A stretch of DNA of 64,000 nucleotides from assembly GCA_016201105.1 (NCBI GenBank), contig JACQDN010000013.1:1-64000 (forward strand). Direction: 5' to 3'. Source of the stretch: Pseudomonadota bacterium. GTDB taxonomy: Bacteria; Pseudomonadota; Alphaproteobacteria; Micropepsales; Micropepsaceae. Positions 52,589-64,000 of this stretch are shown here, piece by piece (positions within the stretch are counted from its first letter, which is position 1; every line of letters starts with the position of its first letter). The position numbers and the translations under genes are program-made. Below the pieces are notes generated by a model. It was not told where the DNA came from, did no database searches, and worked only from the letters and a program-made list of their open reading frames with translations.

Positions 52589-52618
52589 TGATCCGGTGGA
52601 TCGCGGTTAGCGTAAATG
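52589..52618 (+). promoter_or_regulatory. RpoE-type promoter of rpoE-chrR
   Basis: TGATCC (52589-52594), an 18-nt spacer and TAAATG (52613-52618) on the plus strand, the mirror partner of the leftward promoter. It implies autoregulation of rpoE. The transcript would have a leader of about 110 nt before ATG 52738. Confidence 0.75.
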
Positions 52619-52737
52619 AGGCTATGATGGCGAATGCGTCGCTTGCTGCCGAACCGTGGCCGAGTAGCAGCCCCGCCTGGACACGGGGTCCCGGCAGGCT
52701 GGCGCATCGCCATCTGTCACTTCTGCGGGCGCGAGTG

Positions 52738-53301
52738 ATGGACCAGGAAACGGCTAGCGCCGTCCGTTTGGACGAGTTGCTGGTAGCAGTGGGTCGCTTG
52801 CGCGACCGCGATGCCTTTCAAACCCTCTTTCAGCATTTCGCTCCCCGTATCAAAGGCTATTTGTTGCGGCTGGGCGCAGGCGCTTCCTTGGCCGACGACT
52901 TGGCGCAGGAAGCCATGCTGACCATGTGGCGCAAGGCGGCGCTGTTCGATCCGGCGAAAGCTTCGGCGGCAACTTGGATATTCACCGTCGCGCGCAATCT
53001 GCGCATCGATGCGATCCGGCGCGAACGCCGTCCGGAGATCGATCCCGAGGATCCCGCTTTGGTTCCCGATGCGGAGCCCGCCGCCGACGCCCAGATGGCG
53101 CAGGCCGGCGACGAATCGCGGCTGCGCGAAGCCTTGAAAGTCCTTTCGCTGGAGCAGGTCCAGGTCATCGAGATGTCTTTTTTTGCCGACAAGCCGCACA
53201 GCGCCATCGCGAAAGAACTCGGCTTGCCGCTCGGCACCGTGAAGTCGCGTATGCGTCTTGCCATGGCACGCATCCGCACCAAACTGGGAGATCTGCGATG
53301 A
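52738..53301 (+). CDS. rpoE: ECF sigma factor RpoE (ECF11 type)
   Basis: Protein of 187 residues. Region 2 spans about 25-98 (FQHFAPRIKGYLLRLG, LAQEAMLTMWRKAALFDP, ATWIFTVARNLRIDAIRRER) and region 4 about 130-183 (LPLGTVKSRMRLAMARIRTKL), close to the Rhodobacter RpoE sequence. It directs RNA polymerase to the singlet-oxygen or peroxide response. The start is uncertain; an open frame exists upstream of ATG 52738. The stop overlaps chrR by ATGA. Confidence 0.93.
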   Translation: MDQETASAVRLDELLVAVGRLRDRDAFQTLFQHFAPRIKGYLLRLGAGASLADDLAQEAMLTMWRKAALFDPAKASAATWIFTVARNLRIDAIRRERRPEIDPEDPALVPDAEPAADAQMAQAGDESRLREALKVLSLEQVQVIEMSFFADKPHSAIAKELGLPLGTVKSRMRLAMARIRTKLGDLR

Positions 53302-53945
53302 GCATCACGCACCATCCCGGCGAAGAACTATTGATCGCCTATGCCTCCGGTACCGCCGATGAAGCGGTATCGTTGATCGTGGCCACGCATATTGCACTTT
53401 GCCCGCAATGCCGCCGAGCCGTTAGAGCCGCCGAGGCAGCCGGCGGTGTCTTGCTCGAAGATTTGAAGCCCGCACGGATTTCGGACGGCGCTCTGAAGGC
53501 TGTGCTGTCGCGCCTCGATTCTCCGGTTGCGACGAAGCCGCCAGTTGCAAAAGCGGTCACCGATTCGAATGTGCCGGAACCCTTGCGTTCCTATATCGGC
53601 GGCTCGCTGCAGGCCGTTTCCTGGATTCCGGTGGCGCGCGGCCTTGCCTACAGGCCGCTGTTTCGCCGAGGTGCGTCGAGGGCCCAGCTTGTCCGCAGTG
53701 CGCCGGGCGCGGGGATCGCCATGCACACTCATCGCGGCGAGGAATTCACGCTGGTGCTGGAGGGCGGTTACGGCGATACGACCGGCCACTACCTGCGCGG
53801 CGATTTGCAATCGGCATCGGCCGAGATCGAACATCGTCCGATCGCGGACGAAGGGGGCTATTGTTTCAGCCTCGCCGTGGTCGATGCACCGCTCTCGTTT
53901 CGCAGCAGTGCGATCGCGCTTCTCGCAAAAGTGATGGGTCTGTGA
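53298..53945 (+). CDS. chrR: ChrR-type anti-sigma factor
   Basis: Protein of 215 residues. The N-terminal zinc-binding anti-sigma domain carries His6, His31, Cys35 and Cys38 in THIALCPQC; the C-terminal cupin domain has His143, His145 and Glu149 in MHTHRGEEFTLVLEGG. ChrR holds RpoE until singlet oxygen or organic peroxide signals release. It starts 4 nt inside rpoE, guaranteeing coupled synthesis. Confidence 0.95.
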   Translation: MSITHHPGEELLIAYASGTADEAVSLIVATHIALCPQCRRAVRAAEAAGGVLLEDLKPARISDGALKAVLSRLDSPVATKPPVAKAVTDSNVPEPLRSYIGGSLQAVSWIPVARGLAYRPLFRRGASRAQLVRSAPGAGIAMHTHRGEEFTLVLEGGYGDTTGHYLRGDLQSASAEIEHRPIADEGGYCFSLAVVDAPLSFRSSAIALLAKVMGL

Positions 53946-53948
53946 TCT

Positions 53949-54449
53949 TCACTTCAGATAGATCAGCGCCGTTTCGCCGTCGTTGACCCCGCCTTTCTCT
54001 TCGGAAAAGCGCGACAGGATAAAGCCCGACGCGCCGACGAACACGCCGGTTCCTCCGACGACTTTCCACACGACGTAGCCGCTGTTTACGCCCTTGATCT
54101 TGGATGGCCCGATACGGCCAGGACCGGCGGATTGAACCATCACGGTGCCGCCGCCGAAGGTGATTGTACCCTTTTCGCTAAATGTACCCTTGGCGCCGAC
54201 CGTCACGAGCGTGTTGACGATGACGCTGTTCTGCCCGCCGGAGACAGTGCTGTCGACGTCGCTCGGGAGCGTCGCGCTTTCCTTCACGGTGAGATGCTTG
54301 CCGCTCTTGTCCGGCACTGCGTCGCCCGTGAAAGCCAGAAGGTAGCGCACCATTTTCGGGCTTGAAGGTGCGGCGGTGTCCGCCATGGCGCCGTGAGCGG
54401 CATAGAACGCGAAAGCCAGTCCCGAAAATGCGACAGCGAGTTTGCGCAT
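53949..54449 (-). CDS. exported hypothetical protein, possibly beta-barrel fold
   Basis: Protein of 166 residues with a signal peptide ending about AHGAMA-D, followed by a beta-rich domain with Gly/Val/Thr repeats (GTFSEKGTITFGGGTVMV, GGTGVFVGASGFILSRF). The strand pattern could suit a small calycin- or AOC-like barrel, but the family is not recognised. It converges on chrR, so it is not part of that operon. No metal or catalytic motif is evident. Confidence 0.65.
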   Translation of the reverse strand: MRKLAVAFSGLAFAFYAAHGAMADTAAPSSPKMVRYLLAFTGDAVPDKSGKHLTVKESATLPSDVDSTVSGGQNSVIVNTLVTVGAKGTFSEKGTITFGGGTVMVQSAGPGRIGPSKIKGVNSGYVVWKVVGGTGVFVGASGFILSRFSEEKGGVNDGETALIYLK

Positions 54450-54560
54450 GTTTTCCCCTATGTAAGCGGGGAGCCTAACATCAAGGCGGGCTACGGCCAA
54501 TGCGATAGCCACTGCCGGTTAAGCCGTCCTATGCTGATCGGCAGAGAAGTGGAGGACGCC

Positions 54561-55544
54561 ATGGAATACGTAAAGCTCGGGAACACCGGCCTCAAGGTCT
54601 CGCGCATCTGTCTGGGCACGATGACCTATGGTTCGCCGAAATGGCGCGATTGGATCCTGGACGAGGAAGCAAGCCGTCCTTTCATCAAGAGCGCGCTGGA
54701 GGCGGGGATCAATTTCTTCGACACCGCGGACGTCTATTCCATGGGCGCGAGCGAAGAAGTGCTGGGCCGAGCGCTCAAGGATTTCGGCCCACCACGCGAG
54801 CAAGTCGTCGTCGCCACCAAAGTGTTCAGTCCCATGGGCGCTACACCCAACGAGGCAGGCCTTTCACGCAAGCATATCATGCATGGCATCGATAATTCCT
54901 TGAAGCGCCTGGGCATGGATTATGTCGACCTCTATCAAATCCACCGCTTCGATCCAACGACGCCGGTCGACGAAACCATCGAGGCGCTGCATGACGTGGT
55001 CAAAGCGGGCAAGGCGCTCTACGTCGGCGCGTCCTCGATGTATGCCTATCAATTTGCGAAATATCTCCATCGCGCCGACGCGCTCGGCAAGACGCGCTTC
55101 GTGTCCATGCAGAACCATTATAATTTGGTCTATCGCGAAGAGGAGCGTGAGATGATACCGCTCTGTCGCGAGGAAGGCATCGCCGTCATTCCGTGGAGTC
55201 CGCTGGCGCGCGGCTTCCTCGCCGGCAATCGCCGCCGCCAAGACAAGGGCGAGACCACACGCGCCAAGAGCGATGAGTTCGCGCACATGATGTACTACAA
55301 CGACGGCGATTTCGCGGTGGTCGACAAGCTGAGTGAAATCGCGCAAAAGCGCGGCGTATCAAACGCGCAAGTCGCGCTCGCCTGGCTCTTGAGCCGGCCG
55401 GGGGTTACGGCCCCCATCGTCGGGGCATCGAAGATGCCTCATTTGCAAGACGCCATTGCCGCAGCCTCGCTCAAACTGGAAGAGACCGAGATCAAGGCGC
55501 TCAACGAGCCGTACACGCCCCATCGCGTGCTGGGCCACCGCTAG
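54561..55544 (+). CDS. aldo/keto reductase
   Basis: TIM-barrel oxidoreductase of 327 residues. KLGNTGLKVSRICLGTMTYG starts the fold, FFDTADVYSMGASEEVLGRAL supplies Asp and Tyr, VVATKVF the Lys and YQIHRFDPTTP the His of the catalytic tetrad; the NADP-binding IVGAS segment is near the end. It reduces aldehydes or ketones with NADPH. GGAGG lies 5 nt before ATG 54561. The substrate is unknown. Confidence 0.9.
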   Translation: MEYVKLGNTGLKVSRICLGTMTYGSPKWRDWILDEEASRPFIKSALEAGINFFDTADVYSMGASEEVLGRALKDFGPPREQVVVATKVFSPMGATPNEAGLSRKHIMHGIDNSLKRLGMDYVDLYQIHRFDPTTPVDETIEALHDVVKAGKALYVGASSMYAYQFAKYLHRADALGKTRFVSMQNHYNLVYREEEREMIPLCREEGIAVIPWSPLARGFLAGNRRRQDKGETTRAKSDEFAHMMYYNDGDFAVVDKLSEIAQKRGVSNAQVALAWLLSRPGVTAPIVGASKMPHLQDAIAAASLKLEETEIKALNEPYTPHRVLGHR

Positions 55545-55549
55545 GGTGA

Positions 55550-57076
55550 TCAGTGCTGCGGTTTCTGGTTTTCCGGCGGCGTCTGTTCCGGCCCGGGAGT
55601 GGCAGGAACGGGCGCTACGGGTGAGGGCGTAGGCGCCGGCACCGCCGAGGTCGGCGCAGTGGTCGTTGCAGCCGATTGCGGAATCTTCTGTGTCGCATCG
55701 TCCGGATTTTCGGACCAGCCGCCGCCCAGCGCGTTGTGCAGTCCCACGATTGCCTGGATGCGCGCGAGCTTGATCTGCACTAGGCGGTCTTGCGCGGTGA
55801 ACAGCGTCTGCTGCGACTGCAGCACTGTGAGCAGGTCCGCCACGCCTTCGCGATACTGGATTTCCGAAATGCGGAAGGCTTCCGCCGCCGCGTTCACTTG
55901 TTCGGTCGTCAGACGGTCCTGTTCAGCCAAGCTGGAGACCTGGCCAAGCGCGATTTCCACATCGGAGAACGCGTTCAGCACCGCCTTGCGGTAGTTCGCG
56001 ATCAACTCTTCCTGGCGCGCGCGCGCCTGGCGGCTTTCCCCGATCAAGCGGCCGCCATCGAAGATCGTCTGCAGCAATGAGGCGCCGAGCGTGTAGCCGA
56101 AACTCGAACTCTTGAAGAGCGTCGACAGCGCCGCGCTGGTCACGCCGCCGGATGTTGTGAGGTTGATGATGGGGAAGAATGCCGCGCGCGCCGCGTCGAC
56201 ATTCGCATGCGCTGCGGCGAGATCGGCTTCGGCCTGTGCCACGTCGGGGCGGCGGCGAAGCAGTTCGGACGGAATTCCGGGGGCAACGACCGGCGCGGCA
56301 ATGCCGTCGAGATTCTGCGCGTTGACGTCAAAACCCTCCGGCAAACGGGCCAAGAGCAGGGCGAGAGCGTAGCGCGCCTCGCGCTCTTGCTGTTCGAGGG
56401 CCGGAATCTGGGCTTTCTGTCCGGAAAGCAGGGCCTGTTGCTGCGCAAGATCGAGCCGCGACGAAACACCATTGGTCACTTTGGCTTCGGTGATGGCAAG
56501 AACGCGCTCGGCGGCAGCGATGTTCGCTTTTGAAATCGAGACCCGCTCGCGAAGCGCCAGAACGTCGAAATAAGTGTTGGCGGTATTGGCCGTGACCGTC
56601 AGGGCGACGATCTGCTGGGCGAAGTGCGAGGCTTTCAACGTTTCATTTGCGGCACGCAAATTGGACTGTGCGAGACCCCACAGATCGAGTTGATAACTGG
56701 CGTTGAGCGACGCCCCAAACGTGGTGTGTCCGGGGCCGGTTTTCTTGCCGGTGCGTTGAGCGTTTCCACCCAAATCGATCGAGGGGAAAAGCGCGGATCC
56801 GGCTATGTCGGTCTGCGCGTCCGCTTCCAACACGCGTGCGGCAGCCGCGGCAAGATCGAGATTGTTCGTCTGGGCGCTGGCGATGAGCCCGTTCATCTCG
56901 TCGCTGTTGAAGCCTTTCCACCAGTCGGTTGACGGCCACACCTGTGCACCCGGCGTGACGGGGCCCACGAAACCCGAGGGGATGTCGTTGTCCTTGAGGA
57001 CAATCGGGACGGGCGTGCACCCGGCGGCAACCAGCGCAAGTACGGCTATGGACGAGGTGCGGAGCAACGCATTCAT
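55550..57076 (-). CDS. efflux outer membrane factor, NodT family
   Basis: TolC-like protein of 508 residues with a lipobox AAGC (Cys20) and two helical hairpin repeats, each with ALR-type and R-x-D-x2-A motifs (RRRPDVAQAEADLAAAHANV, YREGVADLLTVLQSQQTLF). A Pro/Thr/Ala-rich tail of about 50 residues follows. It forms an outer membrane exit duct for efflux pumps. A decayed macB lies 6 bp upstream, so the original partner pump is lost, and the protein must work with a pump elsewhere or be silent. Confidence 0.88.
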   Translation of the reverse strand: MNALLRTSSIAVLALVAAGCTPVPIVLKDNDIPSGFVGPVTPGAQVWPSTDWWKGFNSDEMNGLIASAQTNNLDLAAAAARVLEADAQTDIAGSALFPSIDLGGNAQRTGKKTGPGHTTFGASLNASYQLDLWGLAQSNLRAANETLKASHFAQQIVALTVTANTANTYFDVLALRERVSISKANIAAAERVLAITEAKVTNGVSSRLDLAQQQALLSGQKAQIPALEQQEREARYALALLLARLPEGFDVNAQNLDGIAAPVVAPGIPSELLRRRPDVAQAEADLAAAHANVDAARAAFFPIINLTTSGGVTSAALSTLFKSSSFGYTLGASLLQTIFDGGRLIGESRQARARQEELIANYRKAVLNAFSDVEIALGQVSSLAEQDRLTTEQVNAAAEAFRISEIQYREGVADLLTVLQSQQTLFTAQDRLVQIKLARIQAIVGLHNALGGGWSENPDDATQKIPQSAATTTAPTSAVPAPTPSPVAPVPATPGPEQTPPENQKPQH

Positions 57077-57081
57077 GGGGA

Positions 57082-57752
57082 CTACTCGCTCGCGAGCGCG
57101 ACCACAGGATCGAGCTTTGCCGCTTTCATAGCGGGTGCAAAGCCGAAAACAAGGCCCGTGGCCACGGCTCAGGTGAAGGCAAGAATCATAGGAACTGCCG
57201 CAAACGATATCGGCGTGCCGAAGGCTGCAATCAATAGGCCGGCGCCCACGCCGGTCAAAATGCCCAGGACGCCGCCCAAGGCGCAACCACGGTCGCTTCC
57301 GTAAGGAAATGCTGGAGGATATCGCGGGTACGGGCTCCCGTAGGCATGCGAATCCCTATTTCGTGAGTCCGTTCAGTAACGCTGACAAGCATTGTGTTCA
57401 TGACGCCTATGCCGCCCACGAGGAGTGAAATAGCAGTGACCGATGCGAGCAAAATTGTGAGCGTATTCTGCGCCATAGTGGCAGTTTGCAGAATCTCGGC
57501 CATGTAGCGGATGAAGAAATCTTCATTCCCGCTATGCCGGGCCTTTAATGTTGCGGTCCCGTTGTCTTGGACCGAACTCGTTGTATTTCGATTGCTGACG
57601 GCGATGGTGATGAACCGCGTGTCGTGCTGCCAGAACACGTGCAACGTGCCTGTGGATAAGGGGATGAGGATGACGTCGTCGGCGTCAGCGCCGCGCGGTC
57701 GTGCCGTTGCTGGACATCTCCCCGATGACCGAAAGGGCACATTGTTCACCAA
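57082..57752 (-). pseudogene. macB permease remnant
   Basis: The C-terminal part of an ABC-type macrolide exporter permease: [20 protein letters not shown] and [20 protein letters not shown] are clear. After LTEATVV the frame shifts; the next frame continues [20 protein letters not shown], is stopped by TGA at about 57169, then resumes TGLVFGFAPAMKAAKLDPVV. An earlier frameshift is visible around 57700. The ATPase and N-terminal domains are missing. Together these make it a pseudogene upstream of the outer membrane factor. Confidence 0.9.
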
Positions 57753-57784
57753 CTGTCTTGGTCAAACTTCTTTTTGCGGGCACC

Positions 57785-57822
57785 GTGAAAAAAGAACGCG
57801 GCGCAAGGGCTGCGCCGCGTTC
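57785..57822 (-). terminator. rho-independent terminator of the TPR gene
   Basis: Stem GAACGCGGCGC/GCGCCGCGTTC with an AAGGGCT loop, followed on the minus strand by TTCTTTTTTC. It lies 30 bp after the TPR gene stop and directly before the macB remnant. Confidence 0.88.
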
Positions 57823-57851
57823 CGAAAGACGGCATCGAGGGTAACGGGGGA

Positions 57852-58433
57852 CTACATGCCGTCGTTCTTCTGGCGAACAACCTTGAAGCGGGAGAGCTGT
57901 TCGCTTGCCAGCGTAAAGTCCGGTTGCAGCGCGACAGCTTTTTTGTAGTCTTCATAGGCGCCGCGGACATTGCCCAAGGCTTCATAGGCGATTGCACGGT
58001 CGTAATAGGCGACGTGCGGACGCTTGGCGTTCAGCGCGATGCCCTTGTCGATATCGGTGACCGCGTCGTCGTAGCGCTTCATGACGATGTAGGTCGCGCC
58101 GCGGTCGATATAGCCTTCCGCCAATGCAGGCACCTGGGTGAGACCTTCATTGTAGTCCGCCAGCGCTCCGTCGTGATCGCCAGCGCGGGAGCGAAGAATG
58201 CCGCGATTGATGTGCGTGGCCGCCCGGTCTGACTTTGTCAGCGCTATGTCATCGAGCGCCGTCGTACACGTGACGATGCCGTCCCTGGGATTGCCGCCGT
58301 ATTCGGCGGCTTCATAGCAGCTTTGTGCTAGGCCGGCACCCAAGACCGTTACCGCCGCGTGTGCCTGCGATGCCGCCAGCAAGCCGAGGCTCAACGCGCC
58401 ACCGGAGCAGATGATGAATTTGCGAATTTGCAT
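57852..58433 (-). CDS. exported TPR protein
   Basis: Protein of 193 residues with a signal peptide (about 1-25, ending AHA) and three tetratricopeptide repeats: GILRSRAGDHDGALADYNEG, GATYIVMKRYDDAVTDIDKG and YYDRAIAYEALGNVRGAYED. Two cysteines near the start of the mature part (SCYEAA, VTCTTA) may pair. It is a periplasmic scaffold of unknown partner. It has its own terminator downstream. Confidence 0.87.
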   Translation of the reverse strand: MQIRKFIICSGGALSLGLLAASQAHAAVTVLGAGLAQSCYEAAEYGGNPRDGIVTCTTALDDIALTKSDRAATHINRGILRSRAGDHDGALADYNEGLTQVPALAEGYIDRGATYIVMKRYDDAVTDIDKGIALNAKRPHVAYYDRAIAYEALGNVRGAYEDYKKAVALQPDFTLASEQLSRFKVVRQKNDGM

Positions 58434-58631
58434 ATTGCCCTCTCCATTCGGAGCGTTCCAAGTTTCGCACCGGGGCCCCCAATCGTCCATGGCCAAACGT
58501 GCACGAATCCGTTACGGACAATATTCTTCACCACAGGGGAAAACGCTGGAAAGCTTTATGAATGAAGGGTTTTACGCGATAACCGGCCTCGTATCCCGAT
58601 CCCTGCAACTTCACTTCGCTGTGAGGCTTCG

Positions 58632-58979
58632 ATGACCTGGACCTTTGTTACGCCTGTCTTGCTGCTGTGTGTTTCCAACGTCTTCATGACGTTTGCCTGG
58701 TACGGGCAATTCCGCTTTCCCACGACACCGACCTGGATCCTCATCCTCGCGGGCTGGAGCATCGCGCTTCTGGAATATTGCTTCGCCGTGCCGGCCAACA
58801 AGATCGGCCACCAGGTCTATTCGGCCGCGCAGCTGAAGACGATGCAGGAGGTCATCACGCTCACGGTCTTCGGGATCTTTTCCATCACATATTTGGGCGA
58901 ATCGTTGAAATGGAATCATCTGGTCGCGTTCGGATTTCTTATCCTGGCGGCCTATTTCGGAGTGTCGAAATTTCCTTGA
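58632..58979 (+). CDS. DMT family membrane protein (DUF486)
   Basis: Protein of 115 residues with four transmembrane helices; FVTPVLLLCVSNVFMTFAWY, FAVPANKIGHQVYSAAQLKTMQE (in parts) and the FLILAAYFGVSKF end match DUF486, a half-size drug/metabolite transporter-like family. Its function is unknown. It stands between the TPR gene and a lipoprotein gene, with no evident operon partner. Confidence 0.9.
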   Translation: MTWTFVTPVLLLCVSNVFMTFAWYGQFRFPTTPTWILILAGWSIALLEYCFAVPANKIGHQVYSAAQLKTMQEVITLTVFGIFSITYLGESLKWNHLVAFGFLILAAYFGVSKFP

Positions 58980-59007
58980 ATCGTTCCAGAGCCCGCCAGC
59001 GAAGCCG

Positions 59008-59454
59008 TCAGTTCTTCCACGGGTCGTCGCTGAAGTCCGACACCGAGTGCATGGGAATCTTGATCACCTGCGTGCCCATGTAGACATAGAGCGTCGCTGC
59101 GTTGTTCTTCGGGTTCCATTCGAGTTGCGGCGCGACACCGCCGGGTTTGCGGAATATCTTGCCGTCGAAATCCATCTTGCGCGGTGCCACCGCATCCCAG
59201 CCCGATGCCAGTCCCCTGGCCAACCGTGTGCGGATGGCTTGGCGCTCGTCGTTCTGGACATTGGCAATGCCGACGGCATCGGGTGCGCTCAGGCGGACCG
59301 AAGCATCCGCCTGGGTTTCCACCCGGGCCACGATCAGCATGTCTTGGGATTCATAGATGCCTTCCCACCGCCCGGCCGGCGCCTTTTGGGCAGAACAGCC
59401 GGCAGCAGCGATCAAGCAGATCGCGGCGATCGTGAAAACCGCTGCAGCGCGCAT
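59008..59454 (-). CDS. hypothetical lipoprotein
   Basis: Protein of 148 residues. The N-terminus MRAAAVFTIAAICLIAAAGC has a lipobox ending at Cys20; the mature part is beta-rich with WEGIYESQDMLIVARVE, a KIFRKPGGVAPQLEWNPK stretch and the final DFSDDPWKN. The family is not recognised. It is likely anchored in the inner or outer membrane facing the periplasm. The open frame extends upstream, but ATG 59454 begins the lipoprotein signal. Confidence 0.75.
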   Translation of the reverse strand: MRAAAVFTIAAICLIAAAGCSAQKAPAGRWEGIYESQDMLIVARVETQADASVRLSAPDAVGIANVQNDERQAIRTRLARGLASGWDAVAPRKMDFDGKIFRKPGGVAPQLEWNPKNNAATLYVYMGTQVIKIPMHSVSDFSDDPWKN

Positions 59455-59609
59455 GGTTGCAGTCCGCCCAAGGTGCTCCGCGCAATCTAGGCCCGCAGAA
59501 TTGAAAAAGCGTAACAGCAAACTTAAGCCCTGCATCCAAGGCATTTCGGATCGGCGGCTGGTCGGCGGACTTGTTGGCTCCCCCGCCTCTTGATACTGAA
59601 TATTTTTAA

Positions 59610-62656
<3,047 letters not shown>

Positions 62657-62881
62657 GCCGAACCGTAAGCTTGCATCATAAAAAGGCTGTAAACGCTGCC
62701 GGCCACAGCCTGTTGATGGCTGTTTGCAAGCGGAAAATCACAGCAGTTCCGTCTTGCCACCGGCCCTGAAATGGCGCGAGCATCGCTTCCTGCGGGGCGC
62801 GTGACGCGGCCCAGGACACTGGGAAAACAAGCGCCCGCCGCGCCTCGACCCCATGATTGAGCGGGGTGATGGAGGCGATTT

Positions 62882-64000
62882 ATGTCCAAAAAGAACGGAG
62901 GAAGTGGGCCACGTACAGTGGCCTTGGTGGGACCCTATGGCAGCGGTAAAACCACTCTTCTTGAAAGCATCCTGATGACCACCGGCGCGGTCCAACGAAA
63001 AGGCGCCATCCCCCAGAAGAACACCGTCGGCGATTTCAGCCCCGAAGCGCGCGCCCGCCAGATGAGCGTGGAAGTGAATTGCGCGACGGCGAAATATCTC
63101 GACGAGACTTTCACCTTTCTCGATTGCCCCGGCTCCATCGAATTCCTCCAGGATTCGCTCAACGTGATGCAGGGCGTCGATGCCGTTGTCGTGGTGTGCG
63201 AACCCGAAGCGGCGAAGGTGCAGATGCTGAAGCCGTTTCTGAAACGCCTCGACGATCTCGCAATTCCACATTTTCTTTTTGTGAACAAGATCGACAAGGC
63301 CGGCGGCGCTTTGCGCGACCTGCTCGGCATTCTGCAGGACGCGAGCGACAAGCCGCTGTTGTTGCGCCAGATTCCGATCTGGGAAAACGGCATCGTCACG
63401 GGATTTGTGGATCTCGCGCTCGAGCGCGCCTTCGTCTACCGCGAACACGCGCCCTCCGAATTGATCGAAATGAAAGGCGATGTGAAGGATCGCGAAAAAG
63501 AAGCTCGATTCCAGATGCTCGAACGCCTGGCGGACTACGACGAACATCTCATGGAAGAGCTGCTCTCCGACGTCGAACCGCCCCGCGATGAAATATTCTC
63601 CGACCTCGCCAAGGAGCTTGTCGAAGGGCTGGTCGTTCCGGTCCTGATCGGTTCGGCGGAACGCGACAACGGCGTGCGGCGCCTGCTGAAGGCGTTGCGC
63701 CATGAGGTTCCGGACGTGGCGGCGGCCGCCTCGCGGCTGGGCGTGAAGAGCGGTTCGGAGACCGTCGTACAGATTCTGAAAACCTACCACTCTTCGCATG
63801 GCGGCAAGCTGAGTTTGGCGCGCGTGTTGACGGGCAGTTTGAAGGACGGCGCCGTGCTTCATCGCCGCGACGGGGGAGACGCGCGCGTCGGCGGCATGTT
63901 CGCACTCAAAGGTGACGCACAGACAAAGCTCACCGACGCCAAAGCGGGCGACACCGTCGCCCTCGGCCGATTGGAAGGCGTGCTGACGGGCGAATTGCTA
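62882..64000 (+). CDS. elongation factor G-like GTPase (truncated by window edge)
   Basis: N-terminal 373 codons of an EF-G-type translational GTPase, cut by the right edge. The G1 loop GPYGSGKTT (about 17-25), switch region RQMSVEV, G3 DCPGS and G4 NKID are present, then domain II. G3 is normally DTPGH in EF-G; the catalytic His is Ser here, pointing to the divergent EF-G-like (FusA2-type) group rather than the housekeeping EF-G. Its exact role is unknown. GGAGG lies 8 nt before ATG 62882. Confidence 0.87.
   Translation, partial: MSKKNGGSGPRTVALVGPYGSGKTTLLESILMTTGAVQRKGAIPQKNTVGDFSPEARARQMSVEVNCATAKYLDETFTFLDCPGSIEFLQDSLNVMQGVDAVVVVCEPEAAKVQMLKPFLKRLDDLAIPHFLFVNKIDKAGGALRDLLGILQDASDKPLLLRQIPIWENGIVTGFVDLALERAFVYREHAPSELIEMKGDVKDREKEARFQMLERLADYDEHLMEELLSDVEPPRDEIFSDLAKELVEGLVVPVLIGSAERDNGVRRLLKALRHEVPDVAAAASRLGVKSGSETVVQILKTYHSSHGGKLSLARVLTGSLKDGAVLHRRDGGDARVGGMFALKGDAQTKLTDAKAGDTVALGRLEGVLTGELL

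Overview
The window reads as chromosomal DNA of an alphaproteobacterium with moderately high GC. Evidence: an RpoE-ChrR (ECF11-type) module followed by an FAD oxidoreductase, a DUF1365 protein and a cyclopropane fatty acid synthase; a UrcA family protein; a NodT-family outer membrane factor; a DUF1272 protein; tandem UMF1-type MFS carriers; and palindromic intergenic repeats typical of the class. Genus cannot be fixed from the sequence; a Rhizomicrobium-like or Caulobacter-like lineage is only a guess.

Layout. 0-3.2 kb: alpha/beta hydrolase, acyl-CoA synthetase and MaoC hydratase (acyl-CoA chemistry). 3.2-5.2 kb: HigBA toxin-antitoxin with a palindromic operator, a half-size GDT1/TMEM165 transporter and an HSL-type esterase. 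5.2-9.6 kb: tRNA-Pro, GST, tRNA-Gln, AGPS-like flavoenzyme and small envelope proteins. 9.6-15.4 kb: porin, SDR, histidine phosphatase, VapBC with operator, VOC protein, 2-hydroxyacid dehydrogenase, SH3 protein. 15.4-21.2 kb: two UMF1 MFS paralogues, a large inverted repeat, GNAT, PurH and DUF2905. 21.1-24.5 kb: repeats, tRNA-Leu, a membrane-anchored class III cyclase and a tRNA-Leu remnant. 24.7-31.1 kb: methyltransferase, RlmJ, tRNA-Ser, acyl-CoA dehydrogenase and enoyl-CoA hydratase, lytic transglycosylase, TPR/Asp-Asn hydroxylase. 31.2-37 kb: FKBP, DusB, PEP mutase-like enzyme, two uncharacterised envelope proteins, and an aminotransferase IV/sulfotransferase-like pair. 37-45 kb: Tat-exported DUF885 protein, GNAT pair, LysR, AraC, ferritin-like di-iron protein, kynureninase. 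45-46 kb: two tandem secreted six-cysteine peptides and a 59-residue gene. 46-54 kb: exported methyltransferase-like protein, TonB receptor and the RpoE/ChrR regulon. 54-64 kb: aldo-keto reductase, NodT outer membrane factor beside a decayed macB, TPR protein, DUF486 protein, aspartate aminotransferase, GT-C-like membrane protein and a truncated EF-G-like GTPase at the right edge.

The best-integrated system is the singlet-oxygen/peroxide-type RpoE-ChrR module at 49.2-53.9 kb. Two divergent promoters, each TGATCC-N18-TA, would drive rpoE-chrR rightwards and the FAD oxidoreductase-DUF1365-cfa operon leftwards. Here the cfa gene carries an in-frame TAG at codon 36. The most novel-looking items are the tandem six-cysteine secreted peptides; the class IV aminotransferase that lacks the expected PLP lysine and is coupled to a sulfotransferase-like gene (the same two domains occur fused in plants); the uncharacterised envelope pair at 33.75-35.27 kb; and a tRNA-Leu 3' half plus hairpin repeated on both sides of the cyclase gene. 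No CRISPR array, rRNA, integrase or transposase gene was seen.
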